The notes below the pieces were generated by a model. That model saw nothing but the letters and a program-made list of their open reading frames with translations, searched no databases and was not told where the DNA came from. Shown here piece after piece: positions 59,215 through 64,000 of a stretch of 64,000 nt of DNA (its first letter is position 1; each line of letters opens with the position of its first letter). A program made the position numbers and the translations under genes. The DNA is taken from assembly GCA_963838095.1 (NCBI GenBank), contig CAWIPO010000008.1, positions 558,001 through 622,000 on the forward strand, in the 5' to 3' direction. The DNA is from CAWCGU01 sp963838095. GTDB taxonomy: Bacteria > Actinomycetota > Thermoleophilia > Solirubrobacterales > 70-9.

Positions 59215-60500
59215 GTCTCCGGGAACGGCGTGCCCTCGCCCAGCAGCAGTCGTCGCAGCATGTGCAGCGAAAGCGTCACGGTCCGGTCGCGGATGTCGTC
59301 GCGGTCGCCCGGGATCACGATGTCGCGGGTGGTTCCCTCTCCCCCGCTGCGGACGACGCTCACGCACACGTATCCGACGGGCTTCTCCTCGGTGCCGCCG
59401 TCAGGCCCGGCTATTCCCGTGATCCCGATCCCGATGTCGGCGCCGAAGCGCTCAAGCGCTCCCGCCGCCATCGCCTCGGCCACCTCTCGCGACACCGCGC
59501 CGTGCGACTCGATCAACGCTGGGTCGAGGCCGAGCAAGGAGGCCTTTGCGGCATTGGAGTACGCGACCACGCCGCCGGCGAAGTACTCGGACGCGCCGGG
59601 TCGCTCGGTCAGCCGCGAGGCGAGCATCCCACCCGTGCACGACTCGCCGACTCCCAACGTGTGCCCCTGGAGCAGGTTCGCCATCTGGTCGTCGAGCGAG
59701 CTGCCGTCGTCGCTGAAGACATCGTCCCCGTGCGCCTCCCTGATCCGCTGCACCAGGAGCTCGGCATCGCCCTCCGCTCCGGGCCGGTGGCGGATGTCGA
59801 CGTGAAGCTCGGCGCGTCGCAGGCAGGTCGTGATCTCCAGCGCCGAAATGTCCCTCTCGGCCTCCACCTCGCGCAGGGTGCGCGCGATCTCCGATTCGGG
59901 GACCCCGAACAGGCGCAGGGATACGTCCACGTAGGGGTCCGCTCGGGCGAGCAGCTCCCGCACCGGCTCGGTCTCCACTGCCTGCGGCCACATCTCGTGA
60001 AGCTCGCGAGGGGGCCCGGGGAGAACGACAACCACCACGTCGCGCGCTCGCACCACCAGCCCGGGCGCCGTGCCCGCGGGGTCGATCATGGTCGAGCCTT
60101 CGGGCACCGTGGCCTGCTTGCGGTTAGCGACCCGAAGGCTCTCCGGATCGAACTTGAAGCGCCGCGCGAAGCGCTCGAGGATCGCCGCGATCTTGCCCTC
60201 CATCTCCTCGTCGACCACCATCTCGGCGCCCGCGAAGCGCCCGACCACCTCGGCGGTGAGGTCGTCGGCGGTCGGGCCCAGCCCGCCACTCGTGACCACG
60301 AGATCCGTTCCCTCGCCCTCGAGGAAACGAAGCGCGCCCTCCAGGTCCTCGGCACGGTCGGCGACGCAGATGATGTGGGCGACCTCGATCCCCAGCTCCC
60401 CGAGCCGTTCCGAGATCCAGGGACCGTTGCGGTCGCTGATCCGGGCGGTGATCACCTCGGTGCCGGTGACCAGGATGCCCGCCCGCGGGTTCACGGACAT
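59211..60500 (-). CDS. cinA: CinA-family nicotinamide-nucleotide amidohydrolase / MoCF-domain protein
   Basis: A 429-aa CinA. The N-terminal MoCF/COG1058 domain (ILVTGTEVITARISDRNGPW, VTSGGLGPTADDLT, PGPPRELHEMW) has ADP-ribose pyrophosphatase activity in relatives; the C-terminal domain (LGVGESCTGGMLASRLTERP, GIGITGIAGPDGGTEEKPVG) deamidates NMN in pyridine-nucleotide salvage. Typical actinobacterial position upstream of recA. It overlaps the RodZ-like gene by 10 bp and ends in a GTGA overlap with the epoxide hydrolase. Confidence 0.95.
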   Translation of the reverse strand: MSVNPRAGILVTGTEVITARISDRNGPWISERLGELGIEVAHIICVADRAEDLEGALRFLEGEGTDLVVTSGGLGPTADDLTAEVVGRFAGAEMVVDEEMEGKIAAILERFARRFKFDPESLRVANRKQATVPEGSTMIDPAGTAPGLVVRARDVVVVVLPGPPRELHEMWPQAVETEPVRELLARADPYVDVSLRLFGVPESEIARTLREVEAERDISALEITTCLRRAELHVDIRHRPGAEGDAELLVQRIREAHGDDVFSDDGSSLDDQMANLLQGHTLGVGESCTGGMLASRLTERPGASEYFAGGVVAYSNAAKASLLGLDPALIESHGAVSREVAEAMAAGALERFGADIGIGITGIAGPDGGTEEKPVGYVCVSVVRSGGEGTTRDIVIPGDRDDIRDRTVTLSLHMLRRLLLGEGTPFPET

Positions 60501-61300
60501 CCCGACCCCCCGACCTCGTCCGGCCCGCTCGGCTTTCCCGATGCCGCGATCCGGTAGCCGATCGAGCCCGAGGGAGCGACTCCCAGATCCAGCGGCTCGC
60601 CGTCGACGATGACGTCGATCTCGCTCGGACCCAGTCCCTCCGGGAAGCGCAGCTGGTAGCTGTAGGAGTCGAACTCGAGCTGCTGCTCGCGATGGAGGAT
60701 GTCGTCGAAGAGCTCCTTCCCGTCACCGTTCAGCAGACAGAGCTGCACCGGGGCGGCGTCGCCCCCGACAAGGATCAGCGGCAGGGCTGCCGGCCGGCCC
60801 TCGGCCGAGCCGCGCTCCTGCCCGCTGCGCCGATCGTCATTGGCGATCTCCGGAGCCGGCGACTCCTCGCCCCCGTCCTCGCCTCCGGTCAACCCAAGCA
60901 CCAACAGCACCAGAAGGAGGATGACGATCAGGGCGCCGATGGCGAGCCCCCTGCCCGGCGCCCAGTCCCTTCCGGTCTGGTCGGCCCGCCTGCGGGTGCG
61001 AAGCATCGGCTCCGTGATCGGGTAGTGGCCGACACCACGTGGGTCCTCCCGACGGCGCCGAAACTCGTCGACCAGCGATTCGGCGTCGAGCCCGAGCAGC
61101 TGCGCGTACGTGCGCAGAAAGCTCTTCGTGTAGACGTCGCCGGGCAGGGCGTCCCACTCCTCGCCCTCCAGCGCGCGCAGATAACGCGTGCGGATCTTCG
61201 TTTTCTCCTCGGCGACGCTGATCTCCATGCCGGCGCGCTGGCGCGCCTGCTTCAGCACCTCGCCGATCGAGAGTGGCTCGGGTGGGTAGTCGGCAGCCAT
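60491..61300 (-). CDS. RodZ-like helix-turn-helix membrane protein
   Basis: A 269-aa protein with an N-terminal Xre-like HTH_25 domain (SIGEVLKQARQRAGMEISV, KIRTRYLRALEGEEWDALPG, YTKSFLRTYAQLLGLD), a juxtamembrane basic region, one membrane helix (LAIGALIVILLLVLLVLGL, about residues 118-138) and an outer beta domain of DUF4115 type (VQLCLLNGDGKELFDD, LRFPEGLGPSEIDVIVDG). RodZ links MreB to the elongation machinery; in actinobacteria such genes often sit between ftsK and cinA or pgsA, as here. 39 bp after ftsK. Confidence 0.88.
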   Translation of the reverse strand: MAADYPPEPLSIGEVLKQARQRAGMEISVAEEKTKIRTRYLRALEGEEWDALPGDVYTKSFLRTYAQLLGLDAESLVDEFRRRREDPRGVGHYPITEPMLRTRRRADQTGRDWAPGRGLAIGALIVILLLVLLVLGLTGGEDGGEESPAPEIANDDRRSGQERGSAEGRPAALPLILVGGDAAPVQLCLLNGDGKELFDDILHREQQLEFDSYSYQLRFPEGLGPSEIDVIVDGEPLDLGVAPSGSIGYRIAASGKPSGPDEVGGSGCP

Positions 61301-61339
61301 CAGCAGGCATTCTTGCCCGCGAGTGGTGGTTTGTGCGCG

Positions 61340-63834
61340 TCAGCCGTCGATCGGGCCGGCAACGGCTTCGCGATCCTCGGTTCCGGGATCGTCGCCGAGC
61401 GCCTCGGGCTCCGGAGCGTTCGTAACGTCGCCCATCACCCTTGGCAGGTCCGCGTAGCCGACCAGCACCTGGCGCGGCTTCGATCCCTCGTAGCCCGTGA
61501 TCACACCCCGTCGCTCCAGCATGTCGATCAGTCGCCCGGCGCGGGTATAGCCGACCCGCAGGCGGCGCTGGATCATCGAAACCGAGGCGGTGCCGCTTTC
61601 GACCACGATCCGGGCCGCATCCTCGAGCAGGTCATCTTCGTCCGGCGAGAGCTCCCCGGCCCCGGGCTCATCCGCGTCGGGGCGCGCCTCCAGCAGCTCG
61701 ATCGCGAACTCGGGCTCGCCCTGCCGGGACCAATGCTTGGTGATGCGGGCGATCTCGTCCTCGTGCACGAACGCCCCTTGGATTCGCTGAAGCTTCGACG
61801 TGCTGACGTCGCGGAACAACATGTCTCCCGCACCCAGCAGGCTCTCGGCGCCGCCTTGGTCGAGGATCACCCGCGAGTCGACCTGGGAGGCGACCGAAAA
61901 CGCGATCCGCGCGGGGATGTTGACCTTGATCGTCCCGGTGATCACGTCGGTGGAGGGCCGCTGCGTTGCGAGCACGAGATGGATCCCGACCGCCCGCGAC
62001 TTCTGAGCGAGGCGGATGATCGAGTCCTCGACCTCGGCCGGAGCGATCATCATCAGGTCCGCGAGCTCGTCGATCACGCACAGGATGTGCGGAAGCGGCG
62101 GCTCGCCGGCCTTCGCTCGGACCCGGTTCAGCTCCGGGAGGTTGCGCGCCCGGGCCTGGCCCATCACCGCGTAGCGGCTCTCCATCTCCCCGATCAGGTT
62201 CGCGAGCACGTTGGCCGCGACGCGGGGGGCCGTGACGACCGGCGTCAGCAGGTGAGGGATGGTCTCATAGTGATTCAGCTCCACCCGCTTCGGGTCCACG
62301 AGCACGGTGCGAACCTCGTTCGGAGAGGCGTGCATCAGGATCGAGGTCAGGATCGCGTTGATGCAGCCCGACTTTCCGGAGCCGGTGGTGCCGGCGACGA
62401 GGATGTGGGGCATCCTCGAGAGGTCGGCGCAGATCGCCTCGCCGGAAACGTCCTTGCCGAGCCAGGCGAGCAACGGCGAGCTGCCCTTCGGGCGACCCCT
62501 GTAGATGTCGCCCAGCCTGACCAGCTTCCGGTGGTGATTCGGAACCTCCACCCCGACCGCGCGCTTACCGGGGATCGGCGCAAGGATGCGGATGTCCGTC
62601 GAGGCGAGGGCGTATGCGAGGTCGTCCTTGAGCTTCGCGATCGCGCCCACCTTGGTACCAGGAGCGAGCTGAAGCTCGTAACGGCTCACATGCGGCCCGC
62701 TCACCACTCCAACGATCCGAGCCTCGACTCCGAAGCTTGCGAGCGCCTCGAGCAGCGCCTTGCCGGTCGCCTCGCGATCGCGGGTGTCCGGTCCCTGATC
62801 GGCCGCGCTGCCCTGCTTCAGCAGCTTGATCGGGGGCGCCTCGTAATTGCGCTCCTCCGACTCGGTGATACCACGCTTGCTTCCCATCGGCGTGCGCTCG
62901 ACGGCGATCTCCTCACCCACGGGTTCGGGCGGCTCGGGAGCCACCTCGTCGCCTGCCGGGCGCTCGTCGGCGCGATCCTCGGCGTCGACGCCAGGCTCGT
63001 CACTCATCGGCCGCGTCAAAGTGCGGGAACGGTTCGGGGAATGCGTCGCCGCGGCTTTGTATCGGGTCGGTCTCGAAGGTGTCGGCCGGCATCGGGTGCG
63101 TCGGCGCGGTCGGGAACCCCGGCGTCTGCGGCGCTGGGCGCGCAGCGCGGACGGCCTGCGTCAACTCCCGCGTCCCGCGCGCGGCCCGGGTGGCCGCCCG
63201 CCCGGTGCCGCGAAGTGCTCCCGCGATCGTCCCGCCCGTGGCGAGAACCACGCCCGAGACGATCAGCAGCACCGCGATGATCGTCGCCCCGAGGCGCTGG
63301 AAGAGCGTCGTCGAGCACCAGTACAGAGCTTCGCCGATCGCGCCGCCATGCGCGCGGATGAACGCGGGATCGAAGTAGGCATCGGTGCGCGCCGGCGTGT
63401 CGGGGCCGATCCCCGCGGTCTCGGCCGCGAATGCGAGCAGCACCCCGCAGCCGAGCAGCACGGCGCCGGCGTTCACCGCTCCGGGCGAGGAGATGAAGGG
63501 GCGCAGAATCAGGGTCAGGCCGACTCCGGCGAATGCGATCGGGATCAGGTCAGCCCCCGCGCCCGCCGCGTATTCGCTGCCCGTCGTCACCCAAGAACCG
63601 ACTCGGCCTCCGTCCCAGCCACCGTAGAGCACGAAACCGAGGTAAACAGCCGATCGCGATCAGCGCCAGTCCGACCACGTCGAGCTGACGCTGCTCGAGC
63701 GCTTCGATGCGCTCGTTCATCGCGGCCCTGCGCTCGTTCATCGCCGCTCGAGCCCGAGCAGTGTTCGCGCCGCCGCGCCTGCGGCGAGTGGAGCCCGAAC
63801 GGCGGCGACTGGAACCCTTGCGTGTGGAACGCAC
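61340..63834 (-). CDS. ftsK: DNA translocase FtsK/SpoIIIE (two frameshifts)
   Basis: Septal DNA pump, about 831 aa when three frames are joined. The N-terminal part has a basic coil (MNERRAAMNERIEALEQRQL), then four membrane segments (VGLALIAIGVYLGFVLYGGW, ADLIPIAFAGVGLTLILRPF, VNAGAVLLGCGVLLAFAAE, GATIIAVLLIVSGVVLATGG). The C-terminal motor has FtsK-alpha, Walker A VAGTTGSGKSGCINAI, Walker B ILCVIDELADLMM, QRPSTDVITGTIKVNIPARI and a winged-helix gamma domain (VSMIQRRLRVGYTRAGRLID). Breaks near 63651 and 63006 are each cured by removing one base, giving IGVYLGF and DAADEDEPGVD. The raw sequence would look like three genes; I read one. Start GTG 63834. Confidence 0.88.
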
Positions 63835-63893
63835 GAATGTGGCTTCGACATCGCCCGCCGTGTCCCTGCGAGCGCCGCTGCATAGGCGCTAAA

Positions 63894-63914
63894 CGGGCGC
63901 TAAATAATCGCCCG
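63894..63914. promoter_or_regulatory. Small inverted repeat in the ftsK upstream region
   Basis: CGGGCG (63894-63899) and CGCCCG (63909-63914) flank a 9-nt AT-rich loop. The first arm is within a short direct repeat GGCGCTAAA (63886-63894 and 63896-63904 approximately). Position between ftsK and a gene beyond the window suggests an operator or hairpin. Purely descriptive. Confidence 0.35.
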
Positions 63915-63932
63915 ATTGGCGCCAGATGGACC

Positions 63933-63938
63933 TAACAT
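63933..63938 (+). promoter_or_regulatory. Candidate -10 hexamer before leader element copy B
   Basis: TAACAT fits TANNNT. The conserved 41-nt element begins 14 nt after its first base, matching the geometry at proS (15 nt). It points rightward, out of the window. Confidence 0.4.
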
Positions 63939-63946
63939 CGCATGAG

Positions 63947-63987
63947 GAGCGCGGGAGCAGATGATCTGATGGTTAGGCGAAGCGCGA
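63947..63987 (+). repeat. Conserved 41-nt leader element, copy B (right edge)
   Basis: Second copy of the element at 11683-11723, with 37 of 41 positions the same and differences only at positions 17, 25, 28 and 29. It keeps the palindrome with a C-to-G change in the centre (CAGATGATCTG). Its downstream gene lies beyond the window edge (the last bases, from 63988, are not recognisable coding sequence). Confidence 0.6.
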
Positions 63988-64000
63988 CACAATTGATCTA

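Noticed and set aside
61340..63834. FtsK split into separate membrane and motor genes as a biological novelty
   Set aside because: Both breaks are one-base insertions of the type seen throughout the window and give a canonical FtsK when removed.

Overview
The window is 64 kb of GC-rich, densely packed bacterial chromosome with short intergenic gaps, many 4-bp stop/start overlaps (ATGA, GTGA) and frequent GTG starts. The core-gene order (dxr-rseP...ispG...proS; pgsA-small coil-FHA-MerR; ftsK-rodZ-cinA...thpR-recA-recX-rny), DapL-type lysine synthesis and a WS/DGAT enzyme fit a deep-branching actinobacterium. I infer a Thermoleophilia/Solirubrobacterales-like organism; no rRNA or tRNA gene is present to confirm this. 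No prophage, IS element or CRISPR array was seen.

Layout. 1-8.2 kb: isoprenoid genes dxr (5' end outside the window), rseP and ispG, interrupted by an acyl-CoA ligase, a secreted beta-propeller protein and two paralogous secreted proteins. 8.2-11.6 kb: a membrane/AhpD-like fusion protein divergent from a TetR repressor with twin operators, then amtB-glnK. 11.7-18.7 kb: proS, pgsA, a small RsiG-like c-di-GMP-binding candidate, a zinc-ribbon/FHA protein, a MerR regulator, an SRPBCC protein and a flavin oxidase. 18.8-28 kb: a small MMPL-like transporter, thioesterase, nadE and K+ channel, an SprT-like protein, YdjC-like deacetylase, GH3 hydrolase and WS/DGAT. 28-34 kb: a probable c-di-AMP riboswitch ahead of an RlpA-like protein, two tandem trypsin-like proteases, ccdA with thioredoxin-TPR, and YqgE. 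34-46 kb: phosphotriesterase-like protein, PRC-barrel protein, hydrolases, peroxiredoxin, lipid kinase, dut, hflX, an epimerase, an amidase, a secreted protein and a DMT transporter. 46-51 kb: the operon miaB-miaA-dapF-NTF2-dapL. 51-64 kb: enoyl-CoA hydratase, cupredoxin, rny, recX, recA, thpR, epoxide hydrolase, cinA, rodZ and ftsK.

Most interesting points: (i) a 41-nt element, 37/41 identical, starts 14-15 nt after a -10-like hexamer both before proS and at the right edge of the window, so it looks like a shared 5' leader; (ii) an RsiG-like protein with a single c-di-GMP signature beside the FHA/MerR pair; (iii) a DapF homologue with serine in place of both catalytic cysteines; (iv) three genes whose N-termini appear to begin at CTG, two of them in a CTGA stop/start overlap; (v) a PII protein without Tyr51; (vi) an RNase Y without its usual membrane anchor.

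Quality caution: twelve single-base insertions and one single-base deletion break reading frames here, including in essential genes (proS, rseP, ftsK, miaA). Nearly all have the same sign, so they look like sequencing or assembly errors. Affected genes are annotated over their full span.
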